From JACCXE01 sp963718605 (GTDB taxonomy: Bacteria > Actinomycetota > Acidimicrobiia > Acidimicrobiales > JACCXE01), in the NCBI GenBank assembly GCA_963718605.1, contig OY970363.1, positions 2,914,001-2,978,000 on the forward strand: a stretch of DNA of 64,000 bases. The letters are read 5' to 3'. The notes under the pieces are model-generated. The model had not been told where the DNA came from. It ran no database searches and worked only from the letters and a program-made list of their open reading frames with translations. Positions within the stretch are counted from its first letter, which is position 1. Each line of letters starts with the position of its first letter. This document shows positions 1 through 7,062 of the stretch, piece by piece. Position numbers and translations under genes: made by a program.

Positions 1-424
1 GGCGCCGGCGCGCAAGAAGGCCGCGCCCGCCAAGAAGACTGCGGTCAAGAAAGCACCAGCCAAGAAGACTGCGGTCAAGAAAGCACCAGCCAAGAAATCT
101 GCCGCCAAGAAGGTCGGAAGCAAGAAGGCCGCGCCGAAGCGCGCGAGCGCGAAGAAGGCGGCGCCCCGTCGGGCCGCCACCAAGCGGACTGCCTCACGCA
201 CGGCGGGCGCCAAGAAACGCCCGCCCCGGAAGGCCGCCCCCCACCCGGCATCGCCCGCGCCGCGGCCGCTGGTCGCGATCCCGTCTCCGAACCACAACGC
301 CGTTCGGTCGCCGGTCGTCTCAGCCGTGCGCGCGCGCGAAGCGGTGCCGTCCGAGCCCCAACCCAAGCTGACCCCTCCACCGGCGCCGTCGAGCAGTCGA
401 CGCCGCCTCTTCGGTCGCCGATAG
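1..424 (+). CDS. C-terminal end of a Lys/Ala/Pro-rich, histone H1-like protein (5' truncated)
   Basis: The reading frame is open from the left edge (codons begin at base 2) and stops with TAG at 422-424, giving about 140 residues. The first 80 residues are low-complexity Lys-Ala-Pro-Arg repeats of the AKKAPAKK type, as in eukaryotic H1 tails and the tails of actinobacterial nucleoid proteins. The rest is Pro/Ser-rich and ends RRRLFGRR. Such tails bind nucleic acid through charge, but the domain that would identify the protein lies outside the window, so the function cannot be named. A queG gene starts 34 bp downstream from its own promoter. Confidence 0.7.
   Translation, partial: APARKKAAPAKKTAVKKAPAKKTAVKKAPAKKSAAKKVGSKKAAPKRASAKKAAPRRAATKRTASRTAGAKKRPPRKAAPHPASPAPRPLVAIPSPNHNAVRSPVVSAVRAREAVPSEPQPKLTPPPAPSSSRRRLFGRR
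31..90 (+). repeat. Exact 30-bp tandem repeat in the Lys/Ala-rich tail
   Basis: Bases 31-60 and 61-90 are identical. Each unit encodes ten residues of the Lys/Ala-rich tail in frame, so copy number can change without a frameshift. Confidence 0.9.
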
Positions 425-446
425 CCGTCGGCGTCGGGCGGTCGCG

Positions 447-452
447 TACCGT
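447..452 (+). promoter_or_regulatory. -10 element of leaderless queG
   Basis: TACCGT ends 6 nt before the GTG start at 459 and no ribosome-binding sequence is visible. This is the actinobacterial leaderless pattern (TANNNT placing +1 at the start codon). It lies downstream of the stop of the preceding gene. Confidence 0.5.
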
Positions 453-458
453 CGTGGG

Positions 459-1550
459 GTGACTGCGACCGCCGTAGCCGCGCCTTTGCGCCGTGACGCT
501 GCGCTTACCGAGCGCGTGCTTGAGGCTGGTCGCGTCGCGGGTCTGGCGGCCGTAGGAGTCACAACCGCCGAGCCCTTCACCGAGGCGCGGGCCGACCTTG
601 AGACCCGTCGCGCCGCGGGCTACGCGGCGTCGATGCAATTCACGTATCGCAACCCGGCGCGCTCGACCGAGCCGGAGCGCATCCTCGCCGGCGCCCGCAG
701 CATCGTGGCCGGGGCCTGGGCCACCGACGCGTCCGCTGCCCCCGAGCCGCCCGCGAACCGGGGCCGCATCGCGCGTTACGTGTGGCGCGACCACTACGGC
801 GCGCTCCGCCACGCCCTGGACGCGATGGCAGACGTGCTGCGGGTGGCGGGTTTCGACGCGGTGGTTGTGTCCGATGACAACGCGCTGGTCGACCGCGCCG
901 TCGCGCATCGCGCGGGCCTCGGCTGGTACGGCAAGAACGCGAACGTCTTGGTACCGGGCCACGGCTCGTGGGTCGTGCTCGGCTCTGTCGTCACTAACGC
1001 GCCGCTGGTGCCGGCGGACGCGCCCGCCGCCGACGGATGCGGTTCCTGTCAACGCTGCATTGACGGCTGTCCGACCGGCGCGATCGTGGCGCCGGGTGTC
1101 GTCGATGCCCGGCGCTGCCTCGCCTGGCTCGTGCAAGCCGAAGGGACGTTCCCGCTCGAATACCGCGCTGCCCTCGGCGACCGGATCTACGGCTGCGACG
1201 ACTGCCAGGAGGTGTGCCCGCCCGCCCGCGTCGTCACCCGCCGCGAAACGAACTGTGCGCCCGCAACCGGCCCAGGTCCGGTTGCGAGCGCACAGTTCGT
1301 GGATTTGGTGGCGACGGTGCGGGCGACCGACGACGAACTGCTAGCCGAGCACGGCCGCTGGTACATCGCGCGGCGCGACCCGCGCCACATCAAACGCAAC
1401 GCGCTGATCGCGCTCGGCAACGTCGCGCCGGTCGACGACGCCGAGGTGGACGCGCTGCTGCGCGACGTCGCCTCGGGGCCGGACGAATTACTGGCGGAAC
1501 ACGCGCACTGGGCGCGGGAGCGGATCGCGGGACGCAGGGCGGACGCGTGA
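459..1550 (+). CDS. queG: Epoxyqueuosine reductase
   Basis: The 363-residue product should reduce epoxyqueuosine to queuosine in tRNA, a cobalamin- and iron-sulfur-dependent last step of queuosine synthesis. Two ferredoxin-type 4Fe-4S motifs are present: CGSCQRCIDGCP near residue 193 and CDDCQEVCP near 246. The C-terminal part holds the family's HGRWYI...RRNALIALGN segment, related to HEAT-like repeats. The GTG start sits 6 nt after a -10 hexamer. Between the second cluster and the C-terminal part the gene contains a near-perfect 53-bp palindrome that encodes about 18 extra residues (264-281). The stop overlaps the next gene's start (GTGA). Confidence 0.93.
   Translation: MTATAVAAPLRRDAALTERVLEAGRVAGLAAVGVTTAEPFTEARADLETRRAAGYAASMQFTYRNPARSTEPERILAGARSIVAGAWATDASAAPEPPANRGRIARYVWRDHYGALRHALDAMADVLRVAGFDAVVVSDDNALVDRAVAHRAGLGWYGKNANVLVPGHGSWVVLGSVVTNAPLVPADAPAADGCGSCQRCIDGCPTGAIVAPGVVDARRCLAWLVQAEGTFPLEYRAALGDRIYGCDDCQEVCPPARVVTRRETNCAPATGPGPVASAQFVDLVATVRATDDELLAEHGRWYIARRDPRHIKRNALIALGNVAPVDDAEVDALLRDVASGPDELLAEHAHWARERIAGRRADA
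1248..1300. repeat. In-frame palindromic element inside queG
   Basis: Two 23-bp arms (1248-1270 and 1278-1300) match at 22 of 23 positions when one is reverse-complemented, with a 7-nt loop. The arms begin ACGAACTGTGCGC. The element keeps the queG frame and, because of its symmetry, encodes nearly the same peptide on both strands (forward NCAPATGPGPVASAQFV). It resembles protein-coding palindromic elements such as the Rickettsia palindromic elements; that comparison is inference. Confidence 0.85.
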
Positions 1551-2668
1551 CGCACCTGTTCGTCACGAACGATTTCCCGCCCAAGCTCGGCGGCATTCAG
1601 AGCTATTTGTGGGAGCTGTGGCGCCGACTGCCTGAAGGTCGTGGCCACGTGCTGACGACGTCGCACCCCGACGCGGCCGCGTTCGACGCCGCTCAGCCGT
1701 TCCCGATCGAGCGGGCCGAGTCGGTGCTGCTGCCGACCCCACCCGTCCGCCAGCGCATCATCAACGCGGCGAAGACAATCGACGCCGACCTGATCGTGCT
1801 GGATCCGGCGCACGTGGTGGGACTGCTCGGGCCGAGCCTGGACCGGCCGTACGCGGTGGTAGTCCACGGCGCGGAACTGGCGATTCCCGCGCGCATGCCT
1901 GGCTACAACGTCGGGATCCGCCTTGTGTTGCGCCACGCGCGGCTCATCATCGCGGCGGGTGCTTACGTGGCCCGCGAGGCGCAGGCGATCGCGCCCGACG
2001 TCGACGTGGTCGACATTCCGCCGGGAGTGGACGCACAGGTATTCGTACCGAGCGCGCCGGAACAGCGCGTCGCGATGCGCCGGCGACTCGGGGTAGCGGA
2101 GGACGCCGAAGTCGTGCTGCACCTCAGCCGCCTCGTACCGCGTAAAGGCGCCGACACGCTGATCAAGGCCGTCGCCGAGTTGTCCAAACGACGACCGAAG
2201 CTGGTGGCGCTCGTCGCAGGCGCGGGACGCGACGAACGACGCCTGCGCGCCCTCGCCGCTGGGATGCGGGCGCCGGTGCGGTTCCTCGGCCGAGTACCAC
2301 AGGACGACATGGCCGCGACGTACGGCGCGGCTGACGTGTTTTCGCACGTGTGCCGCAACCGCTGGGCTGGACTTGAACAAGAGGGTTTCGGGATCATCTT
2401 CCTGGAAGCCGCCGCGTGCGGTGTGCCACAGATCGCCGGCAATTCGGGCGGCGCCGCCGACGCCGTTCTCGACGGCGTGACCGGCACCGTGATCGACCCG
2501 CCGACCGACTCACACGCCGTGGCCGAGGCGCTCGACGCGTACCTGTCCAACCCGGCGCGCGCGGCTGAAATCGGCCGGGCGGCGCGGCAGCGGGCCTTGC
2601 TCGACTTCGCGTACGACGACCTCGCGGTGCGGCTCGACAACGCGCTACTCAAAGCCGAGCAGGCATGA
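1547..2668 (+). CDS. pimB: GT4 mannosyltransferase, PimB'-like
   Basis: This 373-residue GT-B glycosyltransferase has the N-terminal NDFPPKLGGIQSYL signature typical of PimB', which adds the second mannose to phosphatidylinositol mannoside on the cytosolic membrane face using GDP-mannose. The C-terminal donor-binding half has the E-x7-E motif in EGFGIIFLE near residue 282, followed by ACGVPQIAGNSGG. The GTG start at 1547 overlaps the queG stop by 4 bp, indicating translational coupling. The neighbouring SRPBCC and ArsA genes recall the M. tuberculosis Rv2184c-Rv2188c region. Another GT4 specificity cannot be excluded from sequence alone. Confidence 0.82.
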   Translation: MTHLFVTNDFPPKLGGIQSYLWELWRRLPEGRGHVLTTSHPDAAAFDAAQPFPIERAESVLLPTPPVRQRIINAAKTIDADLIVLDPAHVVGLLGPSLDRPYAVVVHGAELAIPARMPGYNVGIRLVLRHARLIIAAGAYVAREAQAIAPDVDVVDIPPGVDAQVFVPSAPEQRVAMRRRLGVAEDAEVVLHLSRLVPRKGADTLIKAVAELSKRRPKLVALVAGAGRDERRLRALAAGMRAPVRFLGRVPQDDMAATYGAADVFSHVCRNRWAGLEQEGFGIIFLEAAACGVPQIAGNSGGAADAVLDGVTGTVIDPPTDSHAVAEALDAYLSNPARAAEIGRAARQRALLDFAYDDLAVRLDNALLKAEQA

Positions 2669-3072
2669 CCGAACAACGCGCGTCGTGGATCAGCACCGCC
2701 GTCTTCGTGGTCACCGCGGTCGGCGGCGACGTCGCACGGCCGCTCCGCGGGCCGGCGGCGCTCGTAGCTGCCTTGATGTTCGTTGGCGGCGCCGCGCTGA
2801 TGCTGGCGGCGCTCGTGATCGCCGCGGGCCGCAGCCGCACGGACAACATTGGCATCGGCGGGTTGTTCTTTCTGGCCGAGTCCGCCCCCCGCGAGGTGCA
2901 GGTGCAATTGCTCGGCAGCGTGGCCGTGCAGTTCGTTGTTGGCATTGCGACTGCGGCGGTACGTCCCAACACAGGTGCGGCGCTAGGCGTGCTTGTTCCG
3001 ATTGCAGGCCTGGGATTTAGCGGATTGTGGGCGGCCCGCCACGGCAGCTTTCCGAAGCGAGTTGTGTCGTGA
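2665..3072 (+). CDS. Small integral membrane protein, unknown function
   Basis: This 135-residue protein has three or four predicted membrane segments; the clearest spans residues 31-54 (ALVAALMFVGGAALMLAALV), with others around 78-98 and 103-120. No catalytic motif is visible. The ATG overlaps the pimB stop (ATGA), and the next gene overlaps its own stop in the same way, so it belongs to the pimB operon. A supporting role in envelope lipid or glycolipid metabolism is only an inference from position. Confidence 0.7.
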   Translation: MTEQRASWISTAVFVVTAVGGDVARPLRGPAALVAALMFVGGAALMLAALVIAAGRSRTDNIGIGGLFFLAESAPREVQVQLLGSVAVQFVVGIATAAVRPNTGAALGVLVPIAGLGFSGLWAARHGSFPKRVVS

Positions 3073-3341
3073 CGGGGTGGGCGCTGCTCATTTTCGGGAT
3101 GGAATTTCCCGGCCTCGTGGCCATCGCGGACTGCTATCAACGGCGCCCCGATCGCTTTGTAGGAGGCGAGCGGGACCGGGCCGCATGGATGAAATGGCTC
3201 GTCGTGGCCCTCTTCCTTGCTCCAGTTGGTATCGGCTACGGCATCCTGCTCGGCTATCACTGGAACGTGATTAAGCGCCATAGCAGCATGGCGCCGGTCA
3301 ATATGAGTGACGACGACGATGATTGGACCCCTTCCAAGTGA
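3069..3341 (+). CDS. Small two-TM membrane protein with acidic tail
   Basis: The 90-residue product starts with GTG at 3069, overlapping the upstream stop by 4 bp. Hydrophobic stretches lie at residues 3-17 and about 39-58 (WLVVALFLAPVGIGYGILLG), followed by a soluble C-terminus ending in an Asp run (MSDDDDDW). An in-frame earlier ATG at 3027 would overlap the preceding gene by 46 bp and is less likely. No family is recognised. It is part of the overlapping pimB-glk operon. Confidence 0.65.
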   Translation: MTGWALLIFGMEFPGLVAIADCYQRRPDRFVGGERDRAAWMKWLVVALFLAPVGIGYGILLGYHWNVIKRHSSMAPVNMSDDDDDWTPSK

Positions 3342-3784
3342 GTGATCAGGCAACCGACAGCATCGTGGTGGGCGCTCCGCCCGAAGCCGTGTTCGCGATC
3401 GTCACGGACTTTCCCAACTACCCCTCGTGGGCCGCTGACCTCAAAGAGGTCACCGTGGTGGACGCCGATTCGGACGGCACCGCGCACAAGGTGCGGTTCC
3501 GCGCCGCCGCGTTCGGCCGGTCCACCACCTACACGTTGGCCTACGACTATTCGGCGGCTCCCACGCGGCTGTCCTGGGTGCAGGACTCGGGTGACATCAC
3601 GGCGCGGGTTGACGGGCAGTACCTGTTCGACGCGATTCCCGAAGGCACCCGCGTCACGTACCACCTCGAGGTCGACCTCAAGTTCCCGCTGCCTGGCTTC
3701 ATCAAGCAGCGCGCCGCGGCGCGCATCGTGAGCACCGCCTTGCGCCAGCTACGCGACCGCGTCGAGACCGTCGCCGCGACGTGA
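3338..3784 (+). CDS. SRPBCC (polyketide cyclase/START-like) protein
   Basis: This 148-residue protein fits the SRPBCC fold: a first strand and helix with APPEAVFAIVTDFPNYPSWAAD, a curved sheet, and a long C-terminal helix (IVSTALRQLRDRVETVA). The family makes a hydrophobic cavity for lipids or polyketide-like ligands. GTG 3338 overlaps the previous stop. It directly precedes an ArsA-family ATPase, as does the SRPBCC protein Rv2185c beside Rv2184c in mycobacteria, suggesting the pair works together. The ligand is unknown. Confidence 0.8.
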   Translation: MSDQATDSIVVGAPPEAVFAIVTDFPNYPSWAADLKEVTVVDADSDGTAHKVRFRAAAFGRSTTYTLAYDYSAAPTRLSWVQDSGDITARVDGQYLFDAIPEGTRVTYHLEVDLKFPLPGFIKQRAAARIVSTALRQLRDRVETVAAT

Positions 3785-4944
3785 CCCGCATCCTGCTCTT
3801 CACCGGCAAGGGGGGAGTAGGCAAGACCACGGTGTCGGCGGCAACGGCGCTCGCGTGCGCCGAGCAGGGCCAACGCACGCTCGTCTTGTCCACCGACCCC
3901 GCGCACTCGCTCGCCGATGCCTTCGACGTCGACCTCGGTTCGCAACCGACCCGCGTGGTCGACCACCTCGAAGGCATGCAGCTCGACGCGACCGAGCGGC
4001 TCGAGCAGGTCTGGGGCGACGTGCAGCGCTACATCGCCGAGGTGCTCGAGTGGGTGGGCATCGACGGCATCGAGGCCGAAGAACTCTCGGTGATTCCCGG
4101 GCTCGACGAAGTGTTCAGCCTGGGTGACATTCGCACCGCCGCCGCCTCGGGTCGCTACGACGTCATCGTGGTGGACTGCGGACCGACTGCCGAGACGATC
4201 CGGTTCCTGTCGTTGCCGGAAATCCTGAGTTGGTACATCGACCGCGTCGTGCCCCTCGAACGGCGGGTCATCGGCGCGCTGCGTCCCGTCCTCCAAGCGG
4301 TCACGAACATTCCGCTGGCCGGCGACAGCGTGTTCGCCGCGGCGACGCGCTTCCAAGACCAACTTGCGGGTGTCCGTGAACTGCTGACCGATGGCGAACA
4401 CGCGTCGGTGCGCCTCGTGGTGAACCCCGAGCGCATGGTGATCGCCGAAGCGCGTCGCACTGCGACGTACCTCAACTTGTTCGGCTACCACCTCGATGCG
4501 GTGATCGCGAACCGCCTCCTGTCCGACGACGTGACCGACCCGTGGTTCGCGTCGTGGAAGTCGTCGCACACTGAACACCTCAAAACCATCGAAGCCGACT
4601 TTGCTCCGCTGCCGATTTTGAAGGCGGACTTGGCCAATGCCGAACTCGTCGGTCTCGGGGGTCTGCGCGGCTTCGCCGCCGGGCTCTACGGCGAGATGTC
4701 GCCGAGCGCCGTGCTGCACCGCGAGCAGCCCCTGCGTTTCGAGCGCGACGGAGACGCCACCACGCTGTTTGTGCGTCTGCCGTTCGCCGTGCGCGACGAT
4801 CTTGATGTGGCCCGCCGAGGAAACGAACTACTGATCCGCGTGGGACCCCAACGCCGTCGGGTGGTACTGCCCGACTCGCTGCAACGCCGCGCGGTGGCGT
4901 CGGCCCGACTCGTTGGCGACGAACTTGCGGTGCATTTCGAATGA
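3781..4944 (+). CDS. ArsA/GET3-family ATPase with C-terminal HSP20-like domain
   Basis: This 387-residue P-loop ATPase has the deviant Walker A motif GKGGVGKT at residues 9-16, the STDPAHSLADAF switch region and VIVVDCGPTAETIRF. Residues from about 310 onward form an alpha-crystallin/HSP20-like domain (LFVRLPFAVRDDLDVARRGNELLI), a known fusion in actinobacterial ArsA homologues. No arsenic-resistance genes are nearby, and the context (PimB, SRPBCC) argues for a role in handling membrane lipids or proteins rather than arsenite export. GTG 3781 overlaps the preceding stop. Confidence 0.85.
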   Translation: MTRILLFTGKGGVGKTTVSAATALACAEQGQRTLVLSTDPAHSLADAFDVDLGSQPTRVVDHLEGMQLDATERLEQVWGDVQRYIAEVLEWVGIDGIEAEELSVIPGLDEVFSLGDIRTAAASGRYDVIVVDCGPTAETIRFLSLPEILSWYIDRVVPLERRVIGALRPVLQAVTNIPLAGDSVFAAATRFQDQLAGVRELLTDGEHASVRLVVNPERMVIAEARRTATYLNLFGYHLDAVIANRLLSDDVTDPWFASWKSSHTEHLKTIEADFAPLPILKADLANAELVGLGGLRGFAAGLYGEMSPSAVLHREQPLRFERDGDATTLFVRLPFAVRDDLDVARRGNELLIRVGPQRRRVVLPDSLQRRAVASARLVGDELAVHFE

Positions 4945-5189
4945 GCGAGTTCGACCCGCGCCTGTTGAGTGCCGTCGATCACGTCCAAAAGGCCGCGCTC
5001 GAGTTGATCGCCGCGATGCGCAACGCGCTCGATGTCGCGGAGGACCTCGTTGGTGATCCCACGGCGATCCAAACGCTGGTGCAAGGAGCGGTGATGGCGG
5101 CGAAGGCCGCGACTGAGACGGTCGCCGGCGCGACCACAGCCACCACCGCGGCCGCCGCCGAACGCGTCGAACGCATCCGCGTTGACTGA
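4941..5189 (+). CDS. Small Ala-rich helical protein, unknown function
   Basis: The 82-residue product is predicted to be almost entirely alpha-helical, with an amphipathic N-terminal half (LLSAVDHVQKAALELIAAMR) and an Ala/Thr-rich C-terminal half. It has no signal peptide or known motif. Its ATG overlaps the ArsA stop and its end overlaps the glucokinase start by 8 bp, so it is co-translated with both. Confidence 0.65.
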   Translation: MSEFDPRLLSAVDHVQKAALELIAAMRNALDVAEDLVGDPTAIQTLVQGAVMAAKAATETVAGATTATTAAAAERVERIRVD

Positions 5190-6087
5190 CGACTCGGTCG
5201 CCGTCGGCGTCGACGTGGGCGGCACCAAGGTGTTGGCGCTCGCGCTGCGCCGCGATTCGCTCGAGCCCGCCGGTGAGTGCCGGCTGCCGACGCCCGACAG
5301 CGGCGCGGGGCTGCTCGAGGTGATCGCGCAAACCGCGTTGGACGCGGCCAAGGACGCCGGTGCGGCGATCGGTTCGCTCGCGGTCGGTGTTCCCGGTCTC
5401 GTGGACGACGCCGGCGTGATGCGGTTTGCGGCGAACCTGCCCGGCGTACTCGAACTGCCGCTGCGTGATGTGCTGCACGAGCGGTTCGGCGTGCCGATCG
5501 CGATCGACAACGACGCGAACGTGGCGGCGTGGGGCGAACGCGTGGCGGGTGCCGGCGAGGGTGCCGAGCACATGCTGATGGTCACACTCGGCACCGGAGT
5601 CGGCGGCGGCATCGTGCTCGACGGTCACCTCTACCGCGGCGCGCACGGCATGGCGGGCGAGATCGGTCACTTCGTCGTGCAACTCGACGGCGTGCCCTGC
5701 TCGTGCGGTCAGCGCGGTTGCTGGGAGAAGTACGCGTCGGGCAGCGCGCTCGGCCGCCTCGCGCGCGAGGGCGGATTCGAAAGCGGCGAAGGCGTTGTCG
5801 CCGCCGCCGGTGACGCCGACGCGAAAGCACTCGCCGTGCTCGACACGTTCACGCGGTGGGTCGCGATCGGCATGGCGGGGCTGGCCAACACGCTCGACCC
5901 TGCGGTGATCGTGATCGGCGGCGGACTGGTCGAGGCGGGTGATCTGCTGCTCGGGCCCGTACGTCGACACTTCAACGAACTGATCGAAGGCGGAGAGCAC
6001 CGTCCCGAAGTACGGATCAAGCCGGCGGCGCTAGGCGAGCGAGCCGGAGCCATAGGCGCCGCCCTAATTGCCCGCGAATTGTTGTAA
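5182..6087 (+). CDS. glk: ROK-family glucokinase
   Basis: This 301-residue sugar kinase has the ATP-binding DVGGTK motif at residues 11-16, the substrate/catalytic segment IDNDANVAAWGE, LGTGVGGGIV, and the ROK zinc motif CSCGQRGCWE near residue 173. It should phosphorylate glucose to glucose 6-phosphate in the cytosol. The chosen start is TTG at 5182, which overlaps the upstream gene by 8 bp. It is the last gene of the pimB operon and is followed by a strong terminator. Confidence 0.88.
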   Translation: MTDDSVAVGVDVGGTKVLALALRRDSLEPAGECRLPTPDSGAGLLEVIAQTALDAAKDAGAAIGSLAVGVPGLVDDAGVMRFAANLPGVLELPLRDVLHERFGVPIAIDNDANVAAWGERVAGAGEGAEHMLMVTLGTGVGGGIVLDGHLYRGAHGMAGEIGHFVVQLDGVPCSCGQRGCWEKYASGSALGRLAREGGFESGEGVVAAAGDADAKALAVLDTFTRWVAIGMAGLANTLDPAVIVIGGGLVEAGDLLLGPVRRHFNELIEGGEHRPEVRIKPAALGERAGAIGAALIARELL

Positions 6088-6140
6088 CGAGGACGGCCGC
6101 GTTGCGGCGAGCGCAGCGAGGCGCCCCAACTGGCGGAGGA

Positions 6141-6221
6141 GAGGCGGGCCTGCGGGGTGCCCGCCTCGGGAGAAAAAGAAAAAGACCGAGCCTCGGGGGG
6201 CTGGGGTGCCCCGAGGCTCGG
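6141..6221 (+). terminator. Double-hairpin terminator after glk
   Basis: The main hairpin has perfect 13-bp arms (6186-6198 and 6209-6221, CCGAGCCTCGGGG) with a 10-nt loop, followed by a T-containing but not uniform tail. A smaller hairpin (8-bp arms, 6141-6148 and 6160-6167) precedes it. An A-rich run between them would give a U-tract on the opposite strand. Confidence 0.8.
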
Positions 6222-6315
6222 CCTTACTTCTTGCACTGAGAACACTCAACTACGGCGCGACTTACGGCTGATAACGAAATTATTCGGTGGGGTTTGGTGC
6301 CCGAGTTCGAATCCT

Positions 6316-6321
6316 TAGGCT
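6316..6321 (+). promoter_or_regulatory. -10 element of leaderless F420-type oxidoreductase gene
   Basis: TAGGCT ends 6 nt before ATG 6328 with no ribosome-binding sequence, the leaderless arrangement. It starts a new transcription unit after the terminator. Confidence 0.5.
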
Positions 6322-6327
6322 GTTCGC

Positions 6328-7053
6328 ATGCGAATTGGCATCACGCTGCCGCAGTTCAGCGCCGCCGCGCCGGCGATGGTGGACGCGGCGCGCCGCGCGG
6401 AAGCCGAGGGCTTCGACGCCGCGTTCGCGTACGACCACTACCCGCGCCCGGGGCGCCTCGAAGCGCTGCACGGTTTGACGATGCTGGGCGCCCTCGCTGT
6501 CGCGACGGAAGGCATTGGGCTCGGCACGCTCGTCGCCCGTATTGGCGTTGTGCCCGACGGCGTCTTGATCAGCGCGATCCGCACGGTCTCCCGCCTGGCC
6601 GATGGACGTTTCATTGCGGGCCTCGGTGTCGGCGACAAAGAATCCGATCTCGAAGACGAGGCGCTCGGCATCACCCGTCCTCCGCTCGACGAACGCTTCG
6701 TGCGGCTCGAGCACGTCGCAGCCGCGCTGCGGGACGAAGGCATCGACGTGTGGATCGGTGGCCGCAGCCGCCGGGCCGCGGTGCTGTCGGCGGCACTCGG
6801 CGTGGGTCAGAACCTGTGGGAGCCGACCGATCAACAACTCACCGACGCGCTCGCGGAGGCCGAAGGTCGACCCGTGACCTGGGGCGCCACGGTCGACATC
6901 ACCGACGACCAAGGCGTCGATGCGTTGAGCGCGACCCTCGCCGACCTCGCCGCGCGCGGTGTCTCCTTTGCCGTCGTCGCGCCCACCAAAGCCGGGGCCC
7001 CGGACGCCGCCGCCCGCGTAATGAGTGCGAAGAAGCTGGCAGGCCTGCCGTAA
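6328..7053 (+). CDS. LLM-class, probably F420-dependent, oxidoreductase
   Basis: The 241-residue protein is a luciferase-like monooxygenase-fold (TIM-barrel) enzyme: MRIGITLPQFSA at the start, the FAYDHYPRPG segment, the LGTLVARIG strand and GRFIAGLGVGDKESD, typical of actinobacterial F420-binding members. It is shorter than most family members (300-350 residues), lacking part of the insertion region but keeping the barrel strands. The substrate is unknown. The next gene follows after 9 bp but has its own -10. Confidence 0.8.
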   Translation: MRIGITLPQFSAAAPAMVDAARRAEAEGFDAAFAYDHYPRPGRLEALHGLTMLGALAVATEGIGLGTLVARIGVVPDGVLISAIRTVSRLADGRFIAGLGVGDKESDLEDEALGITRPPLDERFVRLEHVAAALRDEGIDVWIGGRSRRAAVLSAALGVGQNLWEPTDQQLTDALAEAEGRPVTWGATVDITDDQGVDALSATLADLAARGVSFAVVAPTKAGAPDAAARVMSAKKLAGLP

Positions 7054-7056
7054 CCT
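7051..7056 (+). promoter_or_regulatory. -10 element of leaderless aminotransferase gene, overlapping upstream stop
   Basis: TAACCT ends 6 nt before ATG 7063. Its TAA is also the stop codon of the preceding gene, so a separate leaderless transcript can begin inside an apparent operon. Confidence 0.4.
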
Positions 7057-7062
7057 TGATTC

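Noticed and set aside
31..90. CRISPR-like repeat
   Set aside because: Two 30-bp units are directly adjacent with no spacer and lie in frame in a coding tail.
75..1136. Long antisense reading frame opposite the Lys/Ala-rich gene and queG
   Set aside because: It is a GC-bias shadow frame with Arg/Gly/Ala-rich low-complexity content and no motif, opposite well-supported genes.
1214..1546. N-terminal extension of the GT4 frame
   Set aside because: It would overlap queG by over 300 bp; the GT4 homology begins exactly at GTG 1547 with the 4-bp overlap seen throughout the operon.
3781..4944. Arsenite-export ATPase
   Set aside because: No arsB, arsR, arsD or arsC is nearby and the fused HSP20-like domain marks a different ArsA subgroup.
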